Shown here: piece after piece, positions 36,900 through 48,500 of the stretch
How positions within the stretch are numbered: the first letter of the stretch is position 1
Layout of the letters: every line of letters begins with the position of its first letter
Source: Isoetes taiwanensis
Lineage: Eukaryota > Streptophyta > Lycopodiopsida > Isoetales > Isoetaceae
Length of the DNA stretch: 64,000 nucleotides
Assembly (NCBI GenBank): GCA_021234155.1
Contig: JAJEKV010000031.1
Span: 17,123,150 to 17,187,149, forward strand
Reading direction: 5' to 3'
Notes under the pieces: generated by a model
The model's input: only the letters and a program-made list of their open reading frames with translations
Told to the model about the DNA's origin: nothing
The model's database searches: none
Program-made: the position numbers and the translations under genes

Positions 36900-39170
36900 T
36901 CAAGAAACATTGCACATCCTAAACGTGGTGTCTCTCAGCCTAGGATAGTTCAAACTTTTGCTAGATCCATAGAAATACCATTAGTTGAAACTATATACCC
37001 AAAAAACTTCACTTGATTGCAGTCGAAACTCCATTTCTCCAATTTAGTATAAGGGCTATATTTTTGCAATCGCTGCGGAACTTGACGAACATGGGCATCA
37101 TACTCTTCTTAAGTTCCCAAATAAATCAGGATGTCATCCAGATAAACTATCATGAAGATATCTAAGAAGTCATAAAAAATATCATTTGCCATATGCTGAA
37201 ATACCATTGGCGCATTTGTGAGACCAAAGGGCATGACTGTGTACTCAAAATGTCATCCCCTGGACGAATTCGAACAAGATTATATGTACCCCAAAAGATC
37301 TAATTTTGTAATGTATTTAGCTCCAATAAGATGCTCCAAAAGACGAGAGATTAGTGGCAAAACATATCTGTTTTGGACGGTGACACGATAATCCACAACC
37401 AGACGAAGTAAATCATCCCTCTTTTTAACAAAGAAAATGAGTGCATCACAGCAGGGGATCTAGAATGTCGAATAAATCCACTTGCCAATTTCTTATCGAT
37501 ATATCCTCAGAGAACCTCGAGCTCTAATGGTAACAAAATATACATTAATCCCCACGGTGGTTCTTTCCCCCACTGCAGATCAATAGGGCAATCACAAGGT
37601 CAGTGCTCTGGAAGTGTACTGGCCTTCACCTTGTCAAAAACATCTGTGAACTCCTGGTACTTTGTCGAAAGTTGGACCTCAAATTTATGTGGGCACGAAG
37701 ATGGAGTTGTTAACACTGCAAGCAAAAACATCTCCTCTTTTTGTCCCTCCTTGCATAACTCTGTATAGAAATGATGGAAATCTGATGGGATCCATAATCT
37801 AGCCTTATAGGAATGAAGGACTTGGGTGCACTATCCTTTTGAGATTCCTTAATTGCTCGTCTTTTCCAATCAATATCAGGATGATGCAATTCAAACCAAA
37901 GCAAACCAGGAACAACTAGATACTCAGGACTTCTAATCATATTGAAGGAGATCACACATGCCAAATCCTCGAGAACTACAGAACTGGCTCAGACTCCCAA
38001 ACTACATTTTCTGATGCCATATGATGCCTGTCGATGATTGCTACAAAAGCTGGATAAAAATCCTTCTTAATGTGATGTGTCAAAGCAAATTCTCAATCCA
38101 TGAAACAAGAGTTGGCTTTCGAGTCCAAGAGAACAAAGGCAAGAACTTGACAGCTAGTTGTGCTAAGCTCAACCTGTAGTACAAATGCCCTGCTAACTCA
38201 ATTCCATGCAATCGAACCATTATTGGAAAAAGACCTTACATATTCTAGATGGTCCACGCAAATGGCTCCAACTTTGGCTGGACTTACTCGTTTAACTCCT
38301 CTTCGATTTGACTCAAAACATCAAATCTATTGAACCGAGCTTTACTGGGTCTGCTAGAGCTGTTAAATCGAACTGGAGTTCCCTGGGCTTCCGCAATATA
38401 GATATAGTCAATTTGCTCGATGCCTTTGCTTCTTTTCTTCTGTCAAAGGTCCTCGATGTCGTGCTGCCTCAATCTCCATTTGAGTGAGGCCATCTACATG
38501 AGCAGTGTTGGATACTGGTGCAGAATGAAGGCGAGGATGCCATCACTGAGGTATACGTTTGCTCCGATCTAGATATGAAGTCTGAGAGTGTTCAGAACGC
38601 CGCTCAAATAACCGATTGTCACACTAGACTGCTCGATTAATTGCCTCTGTAAAGGACTTTGGATCTTTATGGAAAGTCAATAGAAGATCCTTGACATCGT
38701 TACGAAGCCCATGCCTAAACTGATTAGAGCCTCTTCGTCCCAAGGGATGTCACCAGCAAGAAGACGAAAATCGGTAGTATAAAAAGAAGCAGGATGATCA
38801 CTTGCCATAACCTTCGAATTTGTTCCATGGCTGTCCTAACACTATTCGTATCACCAAAATCCAGTATCTGTCAATAAGATACCAACTAATCCAACACGAG
38901 ATGCATCGATTGGATATCGTATAGGATGCATTTTAATCAACAGGCATACCTGGTTTAGAAAGCCTTGAAACTAGGATCGAATACCATCAAACTTCCCTGG
39001 AAGACTAGTCTTGGCTTCCTTCAACGCATGTTGAGCTCCCGAGGACAACTGCCTTGAAGATAATAGAGCTATCTCCAATTGATGGATATGTCGGGACAAT
39101 TCCTTATGCTATTGCACCTTCTCGGCTCTCACTCCACGAGCAATCTCTAATTCTCCTGCTCCAGTGCTAC

Positions 39171-42035
39171 AAACTTGGTATATAAAACTCGGCAAGATTC
39201 CCTGAAAACGATGCTGGTTCAAACTATAAAGGCCGAAGCAAAACACAAAATTGAGTCGGAAGAAGAAATGGAATCTTTATTTATCTATATGAAGTACAAG
39301 AGTACACGAATAGGTTCACATACTTTAACCGAAGAGTAGCATTGAATTGGAATGGTTTTTGCAATACTGAAACTTTCTAATACATAGTACCCCTCGCCTT
39401 GTGCATGCTCACCACCTAGTATCAATGCATGCTCGCCTCTTAGCTAGTGTGCATGCTCGCCACCTAGCATCAAGGCATGTTCGCCACTTTAGCTAGTATG
39501 CATGTCTTTTCATTTACCATGACAATTACGTTATGTATACAATGGTAGCATGGTTGTTAAAGCTTAGAACTTGCATCAAGGTGATCATAGGTTCAAGTAT
39601 TTGAAGTGATATATAGTATTTTGGACTATTATAATATTATACGCAGATATGTGTGTATACTCATGACAGATGATGAAGTCTCTAATGAATCTTTACAGGC
39701 AGCTTTCTTAAATCTAAGTTATGGCCGGGAAGAACCCAACCACAGCTTTTTCAACTAAGTTTTGAATGTCCCTCAGGTGCTTCCCATAATCAATTTCCAC
39801 TATCTTTACATCTTCTGGTTCCGTGAAAATCCTAGTTATCTTATCCAGATCAGGGAAAAAGTTCCTGGAGCTCAAAGTGTTTAGACCTTCTTCTACTCAA
39901 TGATTCGTGAAAATCCCGCCACCTTATCCGGATCACCGAAAAATTTCCCGAGCTCAAAGTATTTAGAGTTGCTTCTATTCTACCCACCCCTTTCTTCCTC
40001 TAAGATGCCCTGCTTAATCCATCACAAACCTTTTTGTAATGGCTGCATTGTGTTTTCCTACTTCCAAGCTACTGACACAGGACCACGATTTGGTTTACCT
40101 TGCAGGATTTATGGTTCTGATGCTCTATTAGACCTTCCGATCCTACAGACGTGTCAGTGTCTACATCAAATAGTACCCGGGTTGGATCTTGATTAAACTC
40201 TATTGTTCTTTCCCCTTCTAGATTTAATTACACCATTTTTGAAATCTATTTTACTGTTTACCATGCCACGAAGGTTTCCTTTAGCTTCAAAATCTGCATC
40301 AACGACATCAGACAGGCAGCTCCATTAACACAATTGTAGGTGCAGGCGCCACCTCCTTATCATAAGTTAATTGCCAAAGTCGTTAAATTGTGTCACTTGA
40401 TGTAACCTCTCCATGTATATGGTTCCAATATACCATCCTTGACTATGGCAATGACTTGCTGCTTTGAAAGACCTATTAGAGGACAAGCTTAGAAGGTTGT
40501 TGCGCAACTCAATAATGGCGGGATGTGTAATGCTTCATCTTTCCTACATGTCATCATCAATTTCACCAATCCTCAGAATTCGATGCAAGAATGGCGAACT
40601 GTTGATAAGGATGTATCAAAGAGTATTTGACACCACAACCATGTTTAGCACAATCTAAAATTTGATCATGGCTACTGGAACAATGAATTTTAGAAACTTT
40701 GTAAGACGTATATGGTAACTTCCTGAGTTTCATCCAAGTGAACTAGAACAATGTACTTATAGATAGATAAATAGTATTTTAATGCGTATATGCTATTGGA
40801 GTCAGATAGAAATAATAAATTCTAATGATTATACAATCTGAGATAAGATCACTTTGTGTGAGAACTACATTTCCTCATTGACACTTCATCTCCTTTTATC
40901 GACTTCATATTTAAAATCATAAATAATCTCACACCATTCGCCTCTAAAATAAGGTTACAAAAATCTTTATTTCAGCCAAGGATTTTCTTAAAATACTTTA
41001 TTCTTTGAATGTAGAAAAAATCCCATTAACTAATAAAAACATAGCAACATTCGAGTAAAGATGGATTTTGATTTCTCAAAAAACAATGGATTTTCGTCCA
41101 CCCCTTATTGTATATCAATTACTTGGTAGTCAGAACCAAAATTTCCTCCTGAAAATGTTTTCCTTTGGCATCTATAAGAATGGCAACATCGAACATTGTT
41201 AATTGATTAAAATACTTCTATCAAAATTATTCATTCCCAAATTCAATATAGAAAATGCAGTTTACTTTTCATCGCTGCATGCACAAAAAACACACTTTTT
41301 AATATTACATACTTAATCAACTTAGGAATGGTATCATTTGTTAGTTGAAATCAACAATTTGGTGTGCATGCCTCATAGCAAGACTGGCTTCATTCTAGTT
41401 ACATGTTCTTTTCTCCTTTATTTCCCAGCGATCTTCTAGCCCTAAAATACATTGTACATATCCACGAATTAAGAAGTCCAACTTAATGTGCTCAATGAGA
41501 GAGGCAATAGAAGAATCCAACTAACAATATCACCGCCAAACGATTACACCACCACATTGAAAAAATTGATTCTCAAGAAACTCCTTTGAAAAGAAAGGTG
41601 ATTGTTTAGAAGGGAAGAGATTGCTCAAAATGATAAGTGCTTCAAAACCCCAGCAGACTCATGAAAGAGCAACAATAAGAGAAGCGAGTACACACTCCAC
41701 CTCCAATGGTTTTTTAAACTCAAAAGTCTTTGAATGTCCTTTCTCATTGATAAGATGCCATGATGGATCAACTTGAGCCGAAGTGTTGGAGAATATTGAT
41801 TTGCACTTGGAGTATTGGTAGTAGGAGGTTTTATAATAATTCAGGAAGGTAAAACCTTACCTTAATGACCCAAGAACTCAAATCATTCTTATAAGGGTAA
41901 ATCATAATCTTGCCCCTTTTACCTTAGCCCTTTCAAAGGAACCACTCCCCGAGTCTCGTAGTCCCAGAATTGGGCCTTATCGGACTCTCTTGTGTAAAGT
42001 GAGAGTCTTAGTTTTTTAATTATCATTATGGGGGA
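39171..42035. other. No recognisable gene; two small duplications
   Basis: Holds a 48-bp tandem duplication at 39402-39498 with part of a third unit (TGCATGCTC(G/A)CC..CTTAGCTAGT) and a diverged duplication at 39822-39980 (CGTGAAAATCC...GAGCTCAAAGT(G/A)TTTAGA in each half). The rest is AT-rich with no supportable open frame. The far left may hold the lost 5' LTR of the gypsy element, but I see no LTR border. Confidence 0.5.
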
Positions 42036-42270
42036 GTCTACTGATAATTAGTTATCGGTACTGGATAACTAATTATCAGTGCTATTCCACCCATATAAGT
42101 CCGATAAGGTGGTTATCGGTCTTAGCCCTCGTAGATAGCCAAAAATGTGGACCGAGGTTGTGCGTCGAGGCCGATAGTACGTGCGAAATATCCGCCCTCA
42201 CGCGTACAACCCTTCACACATTTTGGTTATCGGCCGCGCCCGCTGCCGATAACCTTACCTAAGCGACAGT
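42036..42270. repeat. Foldback with perfect 16-bp arms, upstream of SEC6
   Basis: CTGATAATTAGTTATC (42041-42056) is followed 7 bases later by its exact reverse complement (42064-42079). A second, wider fold follows: AAGGTGGTTATCGG near 42105 faces CCGATAACCTTAC near 42250, with AAAATGTG and CACATTTT further in. The stretch is richer in GC than its surroundings and ends about 280 bp before the SEC6 start codon. It may be a MITE or a structured promoter element. I found no target duplication. Confidence 0.6.
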
Positions 42271-42547
42271 TGAACCTATTCGGCTAAGAGGGTATATTTT
42301 GCAGGCAGTTTAACTAGCTGTCATTCTTTTCTTCATCGACACTTATGTATACTTCAAGTAGCATGACTGTTGCATACGTAAACCTCCTTTATTCTATGTT
42401 GGTTAAAACTACTAACATGTAGTCGACAATAACATTCTAGCTGAAGTTGTGCTTTTGGATCCGACGTCAACAGACATGAGAGCGCAGACACAAGGAGAGG
42501 CCAGATCGGGGTAAACTTAGAGATTGATATCTCCCAGCATCTGCAAA

Positions 42548-45500
42548 ATGGTCGAGGATCTGGGAGCGGAAGCTAAGGAGGCTGCTCTTAGGAAAATAGC
42601 CAAACTTCTGCCACTTCCTGAGTCTTTGCTTTTCATTTATGCGATTCGTGCAGATTACGCTCTTCGTCAACAGGTATGCCCAGTCTGCAAACTCTTGGAA
42701 AGCAAATCAACCTCCTCAATATTATTAGAGAAACTTGCGATAGTCAAACTGGGTAATTGAGTAGATTGCAATTTAAAACGTGAAAATGTCTATGCAATTT
42801 CTCAGAGCTATTTGGTCAAAATTATTATTGCCAATGTGGTTCTCATTAACAGCTGCTCCAGTGTACCATGGTTTATATTAGATGCAAGAACTTTGATATA
42901 TTTTGTGGAACAAATGCTTGGAATGCTAGCAAACTATTTGACCATAAATGGAAAACTTTGAACGGGTTACTTTAGCATCAAAGATAAGTTATACCTGATA
43001 TTGTGGTCATTACTTACAATCCAATGATGCGCAACTGAGTGCCAGTGTTACTACTGCCCAGGTGTTTTTCTTTTTACATGCCCAATCTTGTTGAAGATCA
43101 TGCCATCTATACCTTGTTGCCTCTGAAAAAGAAATGTTACTATGCATAAAGTATTCTTTAAAGTTCCATATGCTTTATTTCTCCATCCTTTGAAAGAGAG
43201 AAAATATAACAAAACATGAAAGCTTCTTTATTTGTTAGTAACAATATTGCCTTTTCTTGCCTTGCCAAATATTTAAAGCTGCTCTGTGTTGAATTTCAAA
43301 GAAGTACCTCAGAGGCTTACATTTTCCTTACTAAAGCTCTAAAAGAGGGTGTCACTTGAATACAATGTTTACATATGTCTCTAGTATGGCTACCCAACTT
43401 CCGGCCTGTGAATTGGTACAAATACATGTTTGGGCCTTGTGGTGGACCATGTCAGTTAGGAACACAGACATGATTTTCAGACCATCTAAAACATTTCTTA
43501 TAAGGAGCTTAGTCAGATAGAAACAAAGACATACTTTTCAAACCATCTAAAACTTTTCTTGCAAGGAGCTTAATACATGGCAACTTCTCACAATATTTCC
43601 CAAGACTCATCTTTATGGATTGTCTTGATTGAAGCATGAGATGCTTGATTTTCTGCTGCAACAATTAGTTTCTCCCAAAAATTACTCAGAAGGTTTCAAA
43701 TGCTTGCAAGATAGATTCTTTCTTGGAAAGTACAATATGCTTTTATGGTTGATGAGTGCTGTAAGACTCAATGGCCATATTGACATATTATATAGAAGCA
43801 GTGAGTGCCTTGATTGGTGCAATAGATTTCCTGCCAAAAAGCTTTGCCACACATGAATCTTTATTTGAAAATACCCGTAACCATGTGTATTGAAGAACTC
43901 CCGTTAGTCTTTCATTAGTCTTTGCTGCAGATGAATGCTTGTTTGAGAATACCATCAACCATGCGTATTGAACTCCCATTATAAAAACTTGATACTCTTA
44001 AAGCAGCATGGTTGAATTCAATTCAATCAAGGGGTTAAAAATGTTTTATGTTAGTTTCAGTGTAGCTCAGGCAGTTCTCTATTTTTTTGATCGAGATTGT
44101 TGGAGCTTACTTAAAGGATCTACATTGCAGGTTGAACAGGCAAAATCTGGAATTGATGCGCTTGCATCATCTCAATCAACCATTTCACATCTTCAGGAAA
44201 ATTTTTCCGTTATAGATAAGTGCGCTCATCGTCAAAACGCTCCACCATCTTTTGTGACCCTTTATTGCATTGTTTTCTAATATCTGGCTTATGGGATCAG
44301 ATTATGCGAAGAGTGTCAAACTTTGATAGAGCAACATGATCAAATCAAACTGCTTAGTAATGTGCGCAACAATTTAAATACAACACTGAAGGTTGTTCTT
44401 TGTATACTTTTAAGCTTAATTAGTATAAATGACATTGACATATTCCGTTGTTGCTTCAACATAGAGGACCTCATAGGATCTCAAATATCCTAACCTTTTA
44501 CATGTATAAACATTCTCATGGAACCATCTCCTTGCAAATGAGGTTAAGGAGACCTTACCGCTTTTCCTCTGGTGGCGCCTTCTAGAGTCAGAGGATGAGT
44601 ACTATCGCTGAAAGTCTGATTGGAATTTATGGGCTTATGGCTCTCCACTGTTAAGTTACTCGATTTGAAAGCCAGGGTCGAGGTAGGGAAGAAGCCTTCT
44701 CTTTGGAAAACTGAGGATGAACTGGCTGGGTATTGAAGCTAGGACACTTTCTTGCAGTGCTCTGCTGGTGGGCCTTCAATGCTGGATAGGTTCTTTGCGT
44801 TTTAGCATGGCGTGCCCATTACCATCTATTCCTACATTTTTGTGTTGATGCCAATCTCCGTTGATGCTGATTGCAAGTGGGAAATTGCAGTTTCACATAA
44901 TCTGGCGAGATTGGCTTACATCGATGCCCTTATTTTATGTCTGGGGCTCCCACTCTGTCTATAAAGATCCCTGCCAATCAATAGGATGTACGGGAACTAG
45001 ATTCAGGATACTCTTCTAGTTCTAATGCTTTGAATTGTGCAGTCTACTGTGCACGGGAAATATAGAAAGGAGTACCATGTGTCTGTTTCCCTATTGCTTT
45101 CTGAATAATGCAGGCCCTTGCATTGTAGCATACGTCGTCTGAATCAGTATATGGTTGCATGCAGGATGCTGAAGGAATGATGTCCATCTCTGTAGAAGCT
45201 GCAGAAGCCCGGTCATCTCTTAGTGATGAGCGGGAGCTTGTAAGGACATTCGAGGTTAGCATATTTTCAACAGAGTTCTTATTTGCTTCTATGTAAAATT
45301 GTCTGCTGCAAGATTGTCTAGCTCGGACAGTTTTGACTTTTTGGGAGAGTTTATTGGCTTCTATTTCTGAAAAAAACAGAAGACTACTGTTTTGTGTTTG
45401 GTTTGCAGTATGGTTATTAGCCTTTTCAAACAATTCCTGAGTAACGTAATTTGTAAATGCAGAGATTAACCGTCCTGGAAAGTAAAAGGCGTTTGGCACT

Positions 45501-48500
45501 TGCTACAGCATCCTCGCGGAAAGACGAAGCGAGGAAATTAAAGTACGTCTTTGGTGATTATACGCATATTTCTATTAACTTAATGACTTCATTTGTTTGA
45601 GGTTGCAGTGAGTACTTCGAGGAGGTCGATGAAACATGGGAGAAATTTGAGCAGACATTGTGGGGCCATATTAGAAATTTCTACAATCTTGCAAAGGAAA
45701 GGTAGGACATATCAATTCCCAGAAATTCTATATTTTTTAAAAGAGAAAATTCTGAATATACCCCTCAAAGTTTGCAAATATTCCAAAAATGCCCTCCAAA
45801 TGAAGAACATTTTTGTAAATATGCTAATATAATTTATGTGGCTCCTCAAATTCAAAAGTTGTCTTCACGAACGTTATAGATTAAAATAAGATTTTCCCAA
45901 CAAGACCAAATTCATCTAAATTGAGTTGAAATTCACAAGTTACGCCCATTTGAATTGTTTTTTACACTTTTAGAACACTGTAATATGAATCCACAAGAAT
46001 CCAACTCCATTTTATATGATTCTACTGCTATCGAATAGGTCTCACTCTCAACTATAATTTTCATGAAAGACACTTTTTTGTTTAGTTGATCACAAAAACG
46101 TTATTGCCATTTGAGCCAAATACCCTGTTTCTGGGGGTATTTTTGGGATATTTGTAAACTTGAGGCATATATTTGGAATTTTTTTTTTTTTAAATTATGT
46201 TTTTTTTTGTGAATACTTGTGTAAGGGAATATAAACTATGAAGCTTTCCTTGAAACAAATTAAGAGGAAATATTATTTTTCTCTTGTTCTGTCTTAATAT
46301 TATGTTCGCATCTTATGTGAATTATTGGTGTGCAGTCCTCAGACACTTTCGTCGTGCCCTCAGGTATTTACGTTTTGTGTTGCCTTAGACTCAATTTTTG
46401 TTAGTACAGAAGCTCTTTGCTATTTTCTAACTTCTAAAGGATAGATAATGAGAGCAGTATGGGTATCAAGGACTTCCTATTGTGAAAATCAGTAGTTCTC
46501 TGAGCTGTATACACAGGGTTGTTGAAATGCAGGAAATTTTGGATAAACAAGTAGCAGAACAAGCTGCTGAAGCTGAAGGAGGTGGGATGGCACTTTTAAA
46601 CAATTCTAAAGAAGCAAAACGGTAAGTTAATGCATTGCATTAAACCCTTGAGAGCATGTTCCATACTTTAATCCTTCTTGTCTCCACATATGCTTTTCCC
46701 TCTAGGCTTTCAACTACCACCCAACAATCTGTTTCTGGTGAACAACCAGCCGATAAGACAAAAGCAGATGGGAAACAATACAAAGATTGTTGCTATGAGG
46801 AGATAAGTAAGGTGGTGGAATCACGATTTGACAAACTGCTGACAAAGGTTGGTTTTAATGATACTTTGTCAGACCTTGGCTATTGAGCTGATTTCACACT
46901 TTTACCATGTGCAGCTTGTTGTCGAAGATCTTAAGGCTGCATTAGAGGAAGCTACAATAGTAGGTTCTTGAACTCAACTTGATCCTTTGTTATTTATGAT
47001 CATCTAACTTCCTGATTATGCTGTAGATTGGAGCAGAATTGCCAGATATCTACGATTACGTCGCACCCTGCTTTCCACCACGGTAGCTTTATAAGATTCT
47101 ATGGTTGGGAATCATTTTACTGCATGAAATTGTTCGTTCAGTGAATTTGACAAGATTTGTGCCCTGAGTTGGTAACCCTTTTCCCTCAAATTTACTGATT
47201 GAGATTTAAATGTCTTTGGTGGTTTTGTGGTTACAGGTATGAGATTTTTCAGCTCATGGTTCAACTCTATACTGAGCGTTTTATTCAGATGCTGAGGAAG
47301 CTTGCTGATAGTGCAAATGATTTGTCAAATATTGACATCTTAAAGGTCCATCTATCAAAATAAATATTTTCTTATGGCTATCTGTTAGCTGAAAGTGATC
47401 TATTCATGGCCAGGTAACCAGTTGGGTCGTGCAATATCAGGATCAGCTAATTGGACTGGGAGTGGATGACTCTCTGGCACAAGTGTGTGCAGAAAGTGGG
47501 GCCATGGATCCTTTGATGAATGCTTATGTTGATCGCATGCAAGCTACAATGCAGGTAATATATGGATTTAAGTGTCTGTAAGTTTCTTTTTACAAAAATG
47601 CAAAATTTGGATTCTCTTCCCTCAGTCCTCCTCTTCCTTCCCCCTTGTCCCACCGAAATGGAGCTGATAATGAAATGGACAGAAGGCACTATCAGTGAAA
47701 GAATCAAAGAAGCAAGGAATTAAATGCATCAACAGTCTTCTTGCAAGAAGATTTACCTTTCTGCCAGATTGGCGCTACATGCATTTTATCGAAACATTTG
47801 TATCTTGGCCCTAGGGAATTTGCTTGAAGCAGGAGCAATATTGCTCCGTCGTCATTGCATCTACTAGTTATGAAAAATAATATTCAAGGTAGTTATCTAC
47901 AACTGGTCAAGCAAACGAAGCCGTCTGATTTATCTGTATATATATACCGATCCTTCATCCGTTATGGGGCCTAGCATGGTTGATTTTTTGCAATTCTCTG
48001 GATAATTGCAATTTCCTTCGTAAGAACGACATTTTCCACATAGGCTGCTTGATATTCTTATGACTCCATTGAACTACATGTATCTACTTTCATGTTGGAG
48101 GGAAAGAAAAAGAAAGAAAGAAAAGAAAGAAAGAAAGAAAAGAAAGAAAGAAAGAAAGAAAGAAAGATTTATTAACGTCTATGTAAGACCCGAAGGGTTT
48201 ATGAGACCATAACACATACAGAATTCAAGACCTCCAGGAGGAAAACCCTCCTGTTATCTAAAATATACAGACAAAAATATTAAGTTGACAGAACTAATGG
48301 TGAAAATTTAAAAATCTGCTCAGGTAGGGTTTGATGGGGATAACCCATTCGTTCCTGTGACTGCTGCAAAGTATTTATTCTGCTTATCCATTTGCTTGAT
48401 ACATGTGGATTTACAGAAATGGTATACAAATATCTTGGAGGCAGACAAAGTTCAGCCACCCAAGAAAACTGAAGATGGAAAGTTATGGACACCTGCTGCC

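Larger units (their letters stand above)
35845..39170 (-). mobile_element. Decayed Ty3/gypsy retrotransposon
   Basis: Read on the minus strand, the domains are in gypsy order. Gag is at about 38800-38640 (FRLLAGDIPWDEEALI, then VKDLL after a shift). The protease motif at about 38130 reads LLDSKA where LLDSGA is expected. Reverse transcriptase at about 37560-36905 has [26 protein letters not shown] and YLDDIL (catalytic pair at 37133-37144), then VKFFGYIVS. The start of RNase H, at about 36030-35845, has KAFTSAPILLHVDPTKPF and VEAD. Integrase and LTRs are not seen. Stops and frameshifts are frequent, so it is long dead. A younger LINE interrupts it between DVQCFL and YHKFIKNYS. The Gly-to-Lys change in the protease motif is one of many lesions. 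Confidence 0.85.

Noticed and set aside
45044-45499. 151-codon minus-strand open frame
   Set aside because: It is antisense to SEC6 exons 5 and 6, whose plus-strand reading is clearly the real one.
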